A stretch of DNA of 58,592 nucleotides from Nitrospirota bacterium (GCA_013152485.1 JAADGG010000081.1:20621-79212), one strand, 5' to 3'; positions 25,482-35,651 are shown, counted from the first letter of the stretch. Made by a program: numbers and translations. The notes: generated by a model not told the origin, from the letters alone.

Positions 25482-28334
25482 ATGGGAAAGCTTGAAAAGA
25501 AGGTCCTTGGAGTCGTCATGTCGGTCATTATCCTGGGCACCATATTCGCCGTGACCATCGTAATCTATCTTCAACGTAAAAACATCTACGAGACAGCCCA
25601 GGAGAAGATGTTCGAGACCGCGACCGTAATCAGCACGAGCATCGAAAGGACCATGCTGGAGGGGCGTTCCGAGATCACCAAGGCCATGGCCGGAGACCTC
25701 AAGGCTTTAGAAGGGGTTGAAACCATCACCATCCTGAACCACGAAGGCCGCGTGGCCTTCGACAGGAAGGCCCCTGCAACGGAGAAGGACTATGTCGAAA
25801 GATTCAGGACGAACCTCTCCCCCTACTCCCTGATCGAGAACGGAAGGATGATCATATACAAGCCACTGGTAAAGAGGTCGGCCTGCCAGAAGTGCCACAA
25901 GCTCGACAGCCCCTTCATAGGCGTAGTCAAGGTCTCGATGTCTCTCGACAGCGAGAAGCGGAAGATATCACAGATGGCTACGATCAACATCACCGCATCC
26001 CTGTTCGCCATCAGCATCCTCTCCTTCATAATGTGGCTGCTCCTCAGAAAGATAGTGATCAACCCTATAAAGAAGATCGAACTGGCCGCAAGGCACCTGT
26101 CGGACGGGGACCTGACTTTCAACGTCGACATAGACACTTCCGACGAGATCGGACAGGCGAGCGTTGCGCTTCAGGATGCCCTCCAATCGATATCATCGAT
26201 CCTCCAGAGGGTAAAGGACGTCACGAAAAGGATATCGAAGATCTCTTCGGAGGTAGAAGCCGACTCCAGGGACATCCTCGAGGGCACACAGCTTGAGGCC
26301 GAGGCGATCGAGAACATATCCGCCTCGATAGAGGAGCTGAACGCCGCAATCACCGAGATAGCCGCAAACACCGAAGACCTTGCAGCGTCTTCCGAGCAGA
26401 CGAGGTCAGCGGTCGAAGAGATGGCCGCCAGCACCTCTCAGATCGCAAACAACAGCAACGAGCTCTTCGAGTCTACAGAATCCACCTCGGCATCCATCGA
26501 GGAGCTCTCCTCTTCCATAAAAGAGGTTGCACAGAACGCCGACGAACTCTTCAGGTCGGCCGAGGACACCCTCTCTGCAATCGAAGAGATTACCGCCTCG
26601 ATCAGGGAAGTCGAGGGCAACACCAAGGAGTCGGCCAGGCTGAGCGAGCGGGTCATGAACGAGGCATCCACCTATGGCATGACATCCATCGAGAAGACCA
26701 TCAAGGGGATGGAGCGGATAAAGACATCCGTCGAGAAGACTGCGGAATACATAAAGAAGCTGGGCGGGCGGTCTGAAGAGATAGGCAAGATACTCACCGT
26801 GATCGACGACGTAACGGACCAGACCACCCTTCTTGCGCTCAATGCCGCCATACTGGCGGCACAGGCCGGTGAACACGGGAAAGGATTCTCCGTGGTCGCC
26901 GACGAGATAAAAGACCTTGCAGAGAGGACCTCTTTCTCGACACAGGAGATATCGTCCCTCATACAGACGGTGCAGCAGGAGGTCATGGATGCAGTGGATG
27001 CAATGAAACACGGCCTCGAGGCCGTCAACGAAGGTCTCGGTCTCTCAAAGGAGGCCTCAGAGGCTCTCAGAAAGATCGTCGAGAGCGCACAGCTGTCTTC
27101 AGAGATGTCGACGGCAATAGAACACTCGACCTCCGAGCAGGCAGAGGCCGCAAGGTTCGTCTCGAGATCCATGGAGAACGTGCGCAACATGGCCAGTCAG
27201 ATAGCAAAGGCGACCTCGGAGCAATCAAGGGGTATGAACCTGATAACAAATGCAGCCGAAAAGGTCAAGGATATAGCCATACAGGTGAAGACCGCCACCG
27301 AGGAGCAGTCGACGCAGAGCAGGCAGATAAGGAAGAGCACCGACGTGGTCTCTGAAAAGAGCCAGCAGATAGCCAACGCCATCAATGAGCAGAAGACCGA
27401 GTCCGAACAGATAAAGAGGTCGGCAGAAAACATCTCAGACCTGCCCATGAAGAACAGAAACCTCTCGTTCAAGGTCAACAACTCCCTGAGGTCACTCGTA
27501 AAGGACTCCGAGCTGATCGTTACGGAGATGGAAAGGTTCCGCTTCTCCATATCCGCACGGACCGAAAAGACCATCAGGTTCGGGGTCATCCCCCTCGAGT
27601 CTCCCGCGGACATGCACAGAAAGTTCACGCCTCTTGCAGAGTACCTGAGCAGAAGGCTGGGCAAGAGGGTTGAACTAAAGGTCGGCGTCGATTTCGACAG
27701 CGCCATAAAGGAGATAGGCAGCGGAACCACACAGTTGTGTTACATGACCCCATCCACATACATAAAGGCCAACCGCGACTACGACGTCAGGGTTATCGCC
27801 AAGGCCCTGAGGAACGGCAAGCCCTTCCACCACTCGGTCATAATAGCCAGGAACGACAGCCCGGTATCGAGTATCGAAGACCTCAGGGGAAGGTCCTTCG
27901 CCTTCGGAGACAAGGAGTCCACGTCTTCGCACATAGTGCCGCGCTACATGCTGCTTGAAGCCGGCATAGACCTCAACGACCTGCTGTTCTATAATTATCT
28001 CGGACACCACGACGATGTTGCGAGGGCGGTGCTCTCCGGAGAGTACGACGCCGGAGGAGTCATGGAATCAACTGCAGACAAATACAAGGAGAGGGGCTTG
28101 AAATTCATAAAGTTCTCCGATGAAATCCCCGAGTTCAACATATGTATCACCAGCGAGATGCCCCAGGAGTCCGCAGAGGAGATAAAGTCGGCCATTCTCG
28201 CCCTCAAGGATACCGGAGCGGAGGGGATAGCGGTCCTGAAGTCCATCGATGAGCACTACACGGGGTTTGTAGAGGCCAGTGACGATGACTACACCTGGAT
28301 AAGGAACATCATGTCGAGACTGAAGATGATATGA
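25482..28334 (+). CDS. Methyl-accepting protein with periplasmic c-heme motif and C-terminal PhnD-like domain
   Basis: A 950-residue receptor with an unusual layout. TM1 is about residues 9-30. A periplasmic sensor follows, carrying CQKCH (residues 135-139), a CxxCH covalent heme site, as in the heme-containing PAS-like sensors of Geobacter MCPs GSU0582 and GSU0935. TM2 is about 167-188, then a HAMP domain to about 240 and the signalling coiled coil to about 690 with tip [20 protein letters not shown]. From about residue 695 a PhnD-type substrate-binding domain starts ([58 protein letters not shown]). It is predicted to be cytoplasmic. The reading frame is continuous and the ribosome binding site AAAGGAGAAGAG precedes the ATG. 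Confidence 0.9.
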   Translation: MGKLEKKVLGVVMSVIILGTIFAVTIVIYLQRKNIYETAQEKMFETATVISTSIERTMLEGRSEITKAMAGDLKALEGVETITILNHEGRVAFDRKAPATEKDYVERFRTNLSPYSLIENGRMIIYKPLVKRSACQKCHKLDSPFIGVVKVSMSLDSEKRKISQMATINITASLFAISILSFIMWLLLRKIVINPIKKIELAARHLSDGDLTFNVDIDTSDEIGQASVALQDALQSISSILQRVKDVTKRISKISSEVEADSRDILEGTQLEAEAIENISASIEELNAAITEIAANTEDLAASSEQTRSAVEEMAASTSQIANNSNELFESTESTSASIEELSSSIKEVAQNADELFRSAEDTLSAIEEITASIREVEGNTKESARLSERVMNEASTYGMTSIEKTIKGMERIKTSVEKTAEYIKKLGGRSEEIGKILTVIDDVTDQTTLLALNAAILAAQAGEHGKGFSVVADEIKDLAERTSFSTQEISSLIQTVQQEVMDAVDAMKHGLEAVNEGLGLSKEASEALRKIVESAQLSSEMSTAIEHSTSEQAEAARFVSRSMENVRNMASQIAKATSEQSRGMNLITNAAEKVKDIAIQVKTATEEQSTQSRQIRKSTDVVSEKSQQIANAINEQKTESEQIKRSAENISDLPMKNRNLSFKVNNSLRSLVKDSELIVTEMERFRFSISARTEKTIRFGVIPLESPADMHRKFTPLAEYLSRRLGKRVELKVGVDFDSAIKEIGSGTTQLCYMTPSTYIKANRDYDVRVIAKALRNGKPFHHSVIIARNDSPVSSIEDLRGRSFAFGDKESTSSHIVPRYMLLEAGIDLNDLLFYNYLGHHDDVARAVLSGEYDAGGVMESTADKYKERGLKFIKFSDEIPEFNICITSEMPQESAEEIKSAILALKDTGAEGIAVLKSIDEHYTGFVEASDDDYTWIRNIMSRLKMI

Positions 28335-28401
28335 GCAGCCTGTCGAAACCAAACAACCCTGTCAGGCTGGATGCCGCAAAATCCATCGGAAGGAAGGGCT
28401 C

Positions 28402-30390
28402 ATGAATACTAAAAAGAGACTATCCACGACATTCATACGCAAGGTCCTCGTGGTACTGCTTATCGGACAGTCCTTCATCTGGTACTGGTCCTTCTCCAGA
28501 CACAATATCACCATTGACACCGATCTGGAGAAGAGGATGCAGACGGCGTCGGCCATCATCGGAAGCGTTGCAGCCGCCGTGGATACCGCACAGGGACACA
28601 GATACCTCGAACGAGTGATGGACGGGGCCCTGAGTGATGAAAACATCGTATACATAGAGGTCAGCAGGGAGAGCGACGTCGTGATCAGGAGGTCTACGTC
28701 TCAGGACGACCCGGCGCTGCGCATCGTCAAGACCCCCATAGTAAAAGGGGATTCCGAGATCGGCACTGTGCTGCTGAAATACAAATCCGGGAAGACCGAT
28801 ACGGCCTTCATACTCACAAACCTGACGCTCCAGGGCATCGTCTTCACCGTGCTGACGCTGCTGATATACCTCTTCTTCCAGGGGCACATCGGGACTCAGA
28901 TAGCGAAGTTGAGCACGAATATCGAGAAGGTCACCCTCGGTGACCTGACCCAGAAGGTCGAGATCTCCGAGGACAACGAGATAGGAGTCATCGCAAAGGG
29001 TCTCAACTTCCTGATCGAGCGGCTCCTGATCACCGTGAAGAAACTGAAAAGCGTGGCTGGAAACGTCTCTGCAGCGATAAGCCAGCTCAACCTGACTTTC
29101 AAGAACGTAATCAACGGCATAAGTCACCAGCAGCGGTCCATCGAGGAGATATCGAGGGCAGTGAAGACCGCCTCGGGCGCACAGCTCCAGACGATTACGA
29201 ATACCGAGAAGCTCCTCTCACTGTCGAACGACAATGTATCCGCCCTCCTTGAGATGAGGGCGGCCTCTGAGGAGATAGCGGCCAACATAAGCAGTCTCAA
29301 CAGGAACATCAGCGCTTCATACTCCACGCTGGCGGGCCTTACACGGTCGGCTCAGGAAGTGGCCTCCATGGCGGACAATGCCACGTCGGCGGTCCAGCAG
29401 GCCTCGACCTCCATTGAAGAGATCAACGCCTCGGTCAAGGAAGTGGAAAAGACCATAAAAGAGTCCGCGGAACTGAGCCATCAGACTACGAACATCATTG
29501 CGGAGAAAGGAATGCTCTCGGTTGTGGATGCCATCGAGGGGATGGAGAGGATCGAAGACTCCGTGAACTCTCTCTCCGAGGCGATCAAGAGACTCGGCAG
29601 GAGATCGAGGGACATAGAGAAGATCCTATCCGTCATCAAGGATGTTACGGAGCAGACGGGCATGCTCAGCCTGAACGCACAGATACTCGCTGTACAGGCG
29701 GGAGAGCACGGAAAGAGTTTCTCCGTGGTGGCGGATGAAATGCGGAGCCTGTCGGAGAAGACCGCGGTGTCCACGCACGACATCGCAATCATAGTCTCCA
29801 CCCTCCAGAAGGAGATACGAGAGGCCATGGAGAGTACGATGGAGACCGTCAGGATGGTTGAAGAGGGGAATCATATAGTCCTCAAGACCGGCGATACCCT
29901 GAGGGAGATACTGCACGCCTCCCAGAAGTCCACAAGCATGGCTGAAAGCATCGAACGGGCGGTCGTGCAGCAGGCAAAGGGCCTGGAACTCATAGTCAAC
30001 GCCATAGAGCACATAAAGGGCATGATCATCGATGTAAACAGGACGACCGAGGAACAGGAGCAGGGCACGGCGTCACTGCTTGAGAGCATAAGCTCGATCA
30101 AGGAATCCATGGAGGCCGCAAGGAACGCCACGGACGAGCAGGCGGAGAGCACGAGGTTCATTACGGATAACATCGAGCTCGCAAACGAGAAGACGGCCGA
30201 GATAGCAAGGGCCTCGGCCGAGCAGCAGGAGGTCAACAAGAGGATAATAGAGGCGATGGAAGAGGTCATGGTTATAGGGAAGGAGACGGCGAGAAACGTC
30301 AAGGAGGTCTCCCTCTTCATCTCGTCGCTGCACAACGAAGTTGAAGTATTGAGAAAGGAAGTCGAGCTCTTCAGGACGAGCACTGCATGA
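28402..30390 (+). CDS. Methyl-accepting chemotaxis protein
   Basis: A 662-residue transmembrane receptor. TM1 is about residues 14-32, a periplasmic segment of about 100 residues has no heme motif, TM2 is about 140-160, followed by HAMP and a long coiled coil to the C-terminus. The hairpin tip reads TGMLSLNAQILAVQAGEHGK, further from the consensus than the tip of the preceding MCP. There is no C-terminal pentapeptide tether. It lies 67 bp after the heme MCP and its stop overlaps the next cheW by 4 bp, so the two receptors may work in one array. Confidence 0.93.
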   Translation: MNTKKRLSTTFIRKVLVVLLIGQSFIWYWSFSRHNITIDTDLEKRMQTASAIIGSVAAAVDTAQGHRYLERVMDGALSDENIVYIEVSRESDVVIRRSTSQDDPALRIVKTPIVKGDSEIGTVLLKYKSGKTDTAFILTNLTLQGIVFTVLTLLIYLFFQGHIGTQIAKLSTNIEKVTLGDLTQKVEISEDNEIGVIAKGLNFLIERLLITVKKLKSVAGNVSAAISQLNLTFKNVINGISHQQRSIEEISRAVKTASGAQLQTITNTEKLLSLSNDNVSALLEMRAASEEIAANISSLNRNISASYSTLAGLTRSAQEVASMADNATSAVQQASTSIEEINASVKEVEKTIKESAELSHQTTNIIAEKGMLSVVDAIEGMERIEDSVNSLSEAIKRLGRRSRDIEKILSVIKDVTEQTGMLSLNAQILAVQAGEHGKSFSVVADEMRSLSEKTAVSTHDIAIIVSTLQKEIREAMESTMETVRMVEEGNHIVLKTGDTLREILHASQKSTSMAESIERAVVQQAKGLELIVNAIEHIKGMIIDVNRTTEEQEQGTASLLESISSIKESMEAARNATDEQAESTRFITDNIELANEKTAEIARASAEQQEVNKRIIEAMEEVMVIGKETARNVKEVSLFISSLHNEVEVLRKEVELFRTSTA

Positions 30391-30914
30391 AATACGCCAT
30401 CTTCGAGATCGCCGGCGAGAGTTTCGGCATAGGAATCGACCGGGTCGTCGAAATACTGAAGTATCAGGACCTTCACAGGATTCCGGAACTCCCGGATTTC
30501 GTCTCCGGCGTGATAAACGTAAGGGGGGAAGTCGTTCCCGTCATAGACATGAGGTTGAGGTTCGGAATAGCCGAAGAAGCCCGGCGGCACAGGATCATTC
30601 TCGTCAGGATGGAAGGCGACAAGGTCGGTCTGGTTGTGGATGACGTGACGGACATAGTGGAGATACCGGAGGACGGCATATCGAGTCCCCCGAAGCTGTT
30701 CAAAGGATTCAGGGCGGAGTTCATGAAAGGACTGTGTCAAGGGCGCTCCGACAGCGGTACAGGGCCTGCCGGCAACGGCAAGGTGATAATAATACTGGAT
30801 ATGGAACGGATCCTGACAAGCAGCGAAAAGATCATGTTGAGCACTTCGAGGAAGAAACTGATTACTCACGGGAGGAGACGTGTCAGCAGAAGAGTCCAGG
30901 AAGGCCAGGAATAA
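30387..30914 (+). CDS. cheW: CheW-like adaptor protein
   Basis: A compact 175-residue CheW: MKYAIFEIAGESFGIGIDRV, IPELPDFVSGVINVRGEVVP and VIDMRLRFGI are the standard strands, and VGLVVDDVTDIVEI is the second half. It is the second CheW in the operon and lacks the N-terminal extension of the first. The start overlaps the MCP stop as ATGA. Its last 35 bp overlap the HEAT-repeat gene in another frame. The tail beyond residue 145 is Lys/Arg/Ser rich. Confidence 0.93.
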   Translation: MKYAIFEIAGESFGIGIDRVVEILKYQDLHRIPELPDFVSGVINVRGEVVPVIDMRLRFGIAEEARRHRIILVRMEGDKVGLVVDDVTDIVEIPEDGISSPPKLFKGFRAEFMKGLCQGRSDSGTGPAGNGKVIIILDMERILTSSEKIMLSTSRKKLITHGRRRVSRRVQEGQE

Positions 30915-32856
30915 AGACATCGAGCTGAAGCGGCGGAAGATACTCGCTTCAAAGGGCGTACCCGAAGCCCTGGGCTACGTCATGGATTCCTTCAAAGACG
31001 ACAGCTGGCGTGTGAGAAAGACCGCCCTCGATGTCCTGATCGAGGGGTTCAGTCCGGACGCCTACGTCAAAGACCTGATCGGACTGCTCCATGTCGAGGA
31101 CAATGCGGGTGCACGCAATACCGCCATAGAGGCCCTCGTCAGACTCGGGAAAAAAGCGGTTCCCGATCTCACCGCCGCCTTTGAGACCGACAATCCAGGC
31201 GTGAGAAAATTCATAATCGATGTCCTGGGTGTCATAGGCGGGAAAGAGGTCGTCCCATTGTTCCTGAAGGCCATAAGGGATGAGGACGACAACGTCAGGG
31301 CCTCGGCCGTAGAGTATCTCGGAAGGCTCAAGGAGCCGTCAGTGATAGACTCTCTGGTGGAGATCATCGAGACCGGAAAGCTCTGGACGGCCTATCCCGC
31401 GGTGAACGCCCTGGGAAAGATCGGCGACACAAGGGCCTTGCCCCACCTGTTGAAGGCACTCCGGAACAGTCTTCTTACAGAGCCGGCCCTCAAGGCACTG
31501 TCAGAGTTTTCAGTCCCGGAGACGCTGAAGGAGATAATACCCCTGCTCCGAAGCCGGAGACGATCCACCGTAGAGGAGACGATCAAGACCATCGAGAGGT
31601 TCTATCAGGCCGGTGTGCCCGAGGAATTCATATCCAAACAACTGCACGAGATACTCGGAGACGATGCCTGTGAAATATTCGAGAGGCACATAAGCCACAA
31701 AAACAAGGAAGTGAAGGGCTCTGCAATCCTCCTTCTCGGTCTCCTGTGCGATCACCGGGCATTGGGACCGCTTCTCGAGCTCTCCGAAGACGAATCCTCC
31801 ATGGATGCGGTCAAGCGTTCGATGGTCTTCATAGGCCGGCGGAACCCCCACTACCTCATTCCGCTGACAAGGACGGGGGCCCCCGAAAGGCGGAGGCTGA
31901 TAGTCGAGGTCATGTCCGAGCTCGAAGACCCTCTCTTCCGTGACACACTCATGGTCTTGCTCAAGGACGACGACGGGCATGTGAAAGCGCATGCTGCAAG
32001 GGGACTGGGCAGGATAGGGGACAGGAGGGCCGCAGAAGAGATATTTCATCTCCTTTCACATCCATATCCCGACGTACAGGACGCTGCCGTAGCGGCACTG
32101 ACCGAGTTGAGCGCATTCCTCGACGTCTCCGAACTGATCGACAAGCTCAAGTCTCCCGATGTGCTCTTGAGGAAAAACACAGCCCTGATTCTGGGTAATA
32201 TCAGGGCCGTCGAGTCTCTCGAAAAACTCGGTTTTGCACTCAAGGATGAAGCAGAAGAGGTACGGAAGGCCGCGGTTGTCTCGATATCCATGATCGGAAC
32301 CGAAAATGCCGCCAGGTACCTCCATACGGCTCTCACTGATGAATCCGCCGAGATACGTGCCATAGCCACGGAAAGCCTCTCGCTCTGTGACGACGGTCCC
32401 GAGGTCCTGAGCTCCGTCATAATAATGACGAGAGATCCCGACGAGGGGGTCAGGGCATCGGCAGCCAAGGCACTTTCCAGATACCATAACGAGTCGTCTC
32501 TCAGAACACTGCTGGGATTGTTGAGAGACGGCAACGGCTTTGTCGTGACTCAGGCCATGGAGTCGCTGAGCCTCTTCAGCCACAGCACGGAGGCCCGGGA
32601 GGCACTGGTCAGGTTGAGCCTTTCGGATGACAGCGAGATCCGCAGGACGGCAATCCTGTCACTGTCATCGTTTCATGACGTGGAAGACCTGCTGGAAACC
32701 CATCTCTCCAGCAGCGACTGGGCAACGAGGCTTGCCGCCGTGCAGGCACTGTCACGGATAGGTTCCCGAAAATCGCGGGCAGGGCTGGAGGGGATCTACG
32801 ACGTCGAGACCGACCCTACTGTCAGGAGGGCCATCGAGGTGGCTTTAGGTGTTTGA
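30880..32856 (+). CDS. HEAT-repeat protein of the chemosensory operon
   Basis: A 658-residue, all-helical repeat protein. From about residue 20 to the end it consists of HEAT/PBS-lyase-like repeats of about 31 residues, for example VRASAVEYLGRLKEPSVID and VKAHAARGLGRIGDRRAAEE. There is no signal peptide or membrane segment and no catalytic motif, so it is a cytoplasmic scaffold candidate. The start is GTG at 30880 with GGAGG just upstream, inside the end of cheW; the stop overlaps the GTG of cheR. HEAT proteins are known in some other non-flagellar chemosensory clusters. The partner is unknown. Confidence 0.85.
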   Translation: MSAEESRKARNKDIELKRRKILASKGVPEALGYVMDSFKDDSWRVRKTALDVLIEGFSPDAYVKDLIGLLHVEDNAGARNTAIEALVRLGKKAVPDLTAAFETDNPGVRKFIIDVLGVIGGKEVVPLFLKAIRDEDDNVRASAVEYLGRLKEPSVIDSLVEIIETGKLWTAYPAVNALGKIGDTRALPHLLKALRNSLLTEPALKALSEFSVPETLKEIIPLLRSRRRSTVEETIKTIERFYQAGVPEEFISKQLHEILGDDACEIFERHISHKNKEVKGSAILLLGLLCDHRALGPLLELSEDESSMDAVKRSMVFIGRRNPHYLIPLTRTGAPERRRLIVEVMSELEDPLFRDTLMVLLKDDDGHVKAHAARGLGRIGDRRAAEEIFHLLSHPYPDVQDAAVAALTELSAFLDVSELIDKLKSPDVLLRKNTALILGNIRAVESLEKLGFALKDEAEEVRKAAVVSISMIGTENAARYLHTALTDESAEIRAIATESLSLCDDGPEVLSSVIIMTRDPDEGVRASAAKALSRYHNESSLRTLLGLLRDGNGFVVTQAMESLSLFSHSTEAREALVRLSLSDDSEIRRTAILSLSSFHDVEDLLETHLSSSDWATRLAAVQALSRIGSRKSRAGLEGIYDVETDPTVRRAIEVALGV

Positions 32857-33733
32857 CAGGAGAGAGAACACCGTCCTCTCCGAGGATGTATTCAGGCTCC
32901 TCAGGGAGCTGATACGGGACTACTGCGGCATATACTTCGATGACAACTCGAGGTACCTTCTCGAAAAACGCCTGTCGGCGAGACTCAGGGCGAACAACAT
33001 AAGCAACTTCCGTGACTACTACAGGTACCTCCTCTATGACGGAAACCGCGAAAACGAACTCGCCGAGATAATGGACGTGCTCACGGTGAACGAGACCTAC
33101 TTCTTCAGGGAGAAGAACCAGCTCCTCTCTTTCAGCGAGGAGATACTTCCCGAACTGAGGAGGAAAAACAGGCATACGGGAAAGCTGAGGATATGGTCGG
33201 CAGGTTGTTCAACAGGTGAAGAGCCGTATACCATAGGCATACTGATACTCGAAAGCAACCTGTTCAACGGATGGGACGTCGAGATCATAGGAAGCGACAT
33301 CAACAGAAGGGTGCTACAGACCGCAAGAAGGGGGGTTTACAGGCAGAACTCCTTCAGGTGCATTGACAGTTACTACCTGGACAAGTACTTCGAACCCCTT
33401 GAGGACGGCTCCTTCAGAATAACGGACAAGGTGAAAAGACTCCTCAGTTTCGGATATCTCAACCTGCTCGACCCTGTAAAGATGCGTTTCATGGGAAAGA
33501 CCGACGTGGTCTTCTGCAGAAACGCACTGATATATTTCGACATGCAATCACGAAGGAAGGTGGTTGACGGTTTTTACAACGTATTGGCCGAAGGGGGATA
33601 CCTGCTCCTGGGACACGCGGAGTCGCTGATAAACATGTCGACCGCCTTTGCACTCAAGCACCTAAAGCGAGACCTCGTATACCAGAAACCCGAAACGTCG
33701 TCACAGGGGGCCGTACAATGCCGGAAAGGATAA
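32849..33733 (+). CDS. cheR: CheR chemoreceptor methyltransferase
   Basis: CheR methylates glutamates of MCPs using S-adenosylmethionine. The 294-residue protein has the N-terminal helical domain with VLTVNETYFFREKNQLLSF and the SAM domain with RIWSAGCSTGEEPYTIGIL, IIGSDINRRVLQTARRGVY and VVFCRNALIYFD. The start is GTG, overlapping the HEAT gene stop by 8 bp. It overlaps cheB by 16 bp. It has no TPR or other extension. Confidence 0.96.
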   Translation: MFDRRENTVLSEDVFRLLRELIRDYCGIYFDDNSRYLLEKRLSARLRANNISNFRDYYRYLLYDGNRENELAEIMDVLTVNETYFFREKNQLLSFSEEILPELRRKNRHTGKLRIWSAGCSTGEEPYTIGILILESNLFNGWDVEIIGSDINRRVLQTARRGVYRQNSFRCIDSYYLDKYFEPLEDGSFRITDKVKRLLSFGYLNLLDPVKMRFMGKTDVVFCRNALIYFDMQSRRKVVDGFYNVLAEGGYLLLGHAESLINMSTAFALKHLKRDLVYQKPETSSQGAVQCRKG

Positions 33734-34776
33734 AGGTCCTGGTTGTCGATGACTCCGCCTTCAGCAGGCAGACGATCAAGAACATGCTGCTGAAGGCTCC
33801 GGTGGTCGATGTGGTGGGGGTCGCCGTGGACGGGATCGACGCAATAAGAAAGACCCTCCGTTACAGGCCGGACATAATAACTCTCGACGTCGAGATGCCG
33901 AAGATGGACGGGTTCAGCTTCCTGCGGTGGCTTATGAGGGAACGTCCAACGCCCGTAATAATGGTCAGCTCACACTCGGACAGCAAGACCGTGTTCAAGG
34001 CACTGGAGCTGGGAGCCGTCGATTTCATCGCCAAGCCGACCAAACGGGCTTCCTTCGAGCTTCAGAAGATCGAGAACGACCTGCTGTCAAAGGTCCGCAA
34101 CATAGATGCCTCCTCTCTGCACAGGCTCAGCAGGAACCTCAGATCCGTATCCGCGATGAGAGAGGCGGAGAGGCTTCCGGCGCCGCCAGGAAAACATCCG
34201 GACGGGATTGTGGCCATAGGCGCCTCCACGGGCGGTCCCCAGGCGCTTCAGCTGATTCTGACGGCGATACCCGGAAACTTTCCCGTGCCGATCGTGATAA
34301 GCCAGCACATGCCGAGGGGGTTCACGGCCTCGTTCTCGGAGAGGCTTAACAGGCTTGCTGAAATACGGGTCAAGGAGGCCGAAGACGATGAGCCTATCGA
34401 GCCCGGAGAGGCGCTGATATGTCCGGGCGGTCACCATCTGCAGTTCAGAAAGAGGGGGGAGCGGGTCTTTACCAGGATCAGGGACGCAGATGAAAACGAC
34501 CGCTACGTGCCCTCTATAGACCTCATGATGGAATCCGCAGCTGAAATATTCAACGGGATGACCCTCGGCATCGTACTGACCGGAATGGGGAATGACGGGG
34601 CAAAGGGGATGCTGGAAATTTTCAGGCAAGGCGGTTATACTATTACCGAGTCTGAAGAAACGGCCGTTGTTTTCGGCATGCCCCACGAGGTCATTAAAGC
34701 AGGAGCAGCACGAAAGGTCCTGCCGCTCAAGGCGGTTCCCTCTGAACTTATACACGTAGTGATGCGGGAACAGTAG
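33718..34776 (+). CDS. cheB: CheB protein-glutamate methylesterase
   Basis: CheB removes methyl groups from MCPs and is switched on by phosphorylation from CheA. The 352-residue protein has a receiver domain (VVDDSAFSRQ, DIITLDVEMPKMDGF with the acceptor Asp, VSSHSDSKTV) and a C-terminal methylesterase domain with the catalytic Ser in VAIGASTGGPQALQ, the His in VISQHMPRGFTASF and the Asp in TGMGNDGAKGM. CheR and CheB together mean this pathway has a full adaptation system. Confidence 0.97.
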   Translation: MPERIKVLVVDDSAFSRQTIKNMLLKAPVVDVVGVAVDGIDAIRKTLRYRPDIITLDVEMPKMDGFSFLRWLMRERPTPVIMVSSHSDSKTVFKALELGAVDFIAKPTKRASFELQKIENDLLSKVRNIDASSLHRLSRNLRSVSAMREAERLPAPPGKHPDGIVAIGASTGGPQALQLILTAIPGNFPVPIVISQHMPRGFTASFSERLNRLAEIRVKEAEDDEPIEPGEALICPGGHHLQFRKRGERVFTRIRDADENDRYVPSIDLMMESAAEIFNGMTLGIVLTGMGNDGAKGMLEIFRQGGYTITESEETAVVFGMPHEVIKAGAARKVLPLKAVPSELIHVVMREQ

Positions 34777-34819
34777 CACCGCCGTTCGAGGCACGAGACG
34801 AAAACCGAGCCGGAGACAA

Positions 34820-35641
34820 ATGGACAAGAAACGCGGGATACTGAAAAAAGCCGATGAGTTCCTGCAGATTTTCAAGCAGGGAGAGGAGTTCACCAGGAAC
34901 CTCCTGAGCGAGAACGAACGTCTCCGGTTCCGGATCGCGGAGCTGGAGGAAGCCCGTACGCAGGACCTGAATGCGGCAAAGATACGCCATTATGAAGAAC
35001 ACATACGCATGCTGAAAGACGAGCTGGAGTCCCTGAAGGAACGATTCAAGAGGGTCGAGACCGAGAACAGGAACTTCGAGCAGAAGTACCTGCTCGTCGC
35101 CGAGGAAAACAACAACCTCGCAAACCTATATGTCGCAAGCTACCAGCTGCACTCCACACTCGATTACGAAGAGGTCATAAAGATAGTCGTGGAGATCATC
35201 ATCAACCTTATAGGGGCGGAAAGGTTCGCCGTCATGCTGATGGATGAAAGGCTCGAAAAGCTGGTACCGATAGCCTCAGAGGGCATAAGCACAGCCGCGA
35301 TAGCAGGGGTGTTCCCTGAAGACGGTATCATAGGGACGGTACTGAAGGAGGGTGAGAGTTATTTTTCGGAAGAACCTCTACAGGAAGGCTCGGATGATCC
35401 CGCAAGTCCTTCGGTATGCATACCCCTGAAGATCAAGGAGCATGTGATCGGTGTGATTGCAATCTACTCGTTTCTCGTCCAGAAGAGGAGCTTTTCCAAT
35501 GTCGATTACGAGCTCTTCAATCTCCTGGCAGGCCATGCAGCCACCGCCATATTTTCATCAAGGCTCTACACACGCTCTGAGAGGGAGTTCAGAACCATCC
35601 AGAACTTCCTGGAACTTCTGAAGGGAAAATCCAAGCAATGA
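34820..35641 (+). CDS. Coiled-coil protein with C-terminal GAF domain
   Basis: A 273-residue soluble protein. Residues about 10-100 form a charged coiled coil (LLSENERLRFRIAELEEA, LKDELESLKERFKRVETE). A GAF domain occupies about 105-250 (LDYEEVIKIVVEIIINLIGA, ERFAVMLMDERLEKLVPIAS, IPLKIKEHVIGVIAIYSF). GAF domains bind small molecules or mediate dimers; there is no kinase or cyclase output. It lies between cheB and the last cheY with a short gap on each side, so it is probably co-transcribed. It may be an extra sensor or scaffold; the ligand is unknown. Confidence 0.8.
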   Translation: MDKKRGILKKADEFLQIFKQGEEFTRNLLSENERLRFRIAELEEARTQDLNAAKIRHYEEHIRMLKDELESLKERFKRVETENRNFEQKYLLVAEENNNLANLYVASYQLHSTLDYEEVIKIVVEIIINLIGAERFAVMLMDERLEKLVPIASEGISTAAIAGVFPEDGIIGTVLKEGESYFSEEPLQEGSDDPASPSVCIPLKIKEHVIGVIAIYSFLVQKRSFSNVDYELFNLLAGHAATAIFSSRLYTRSEREFRTIQNFLELLKGKSKQ

Positions 35642-35651
35642 AGGAGGGATC

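Noticed and set aside
25482-28334. The heme MCP as an assembly fusion of an MCP and a separate phnD gene
   Set aside because: The frame is continuous, no start codon with a ribosome binding site or signal peptide precedes the PhnD-like part, and codon style does not change.
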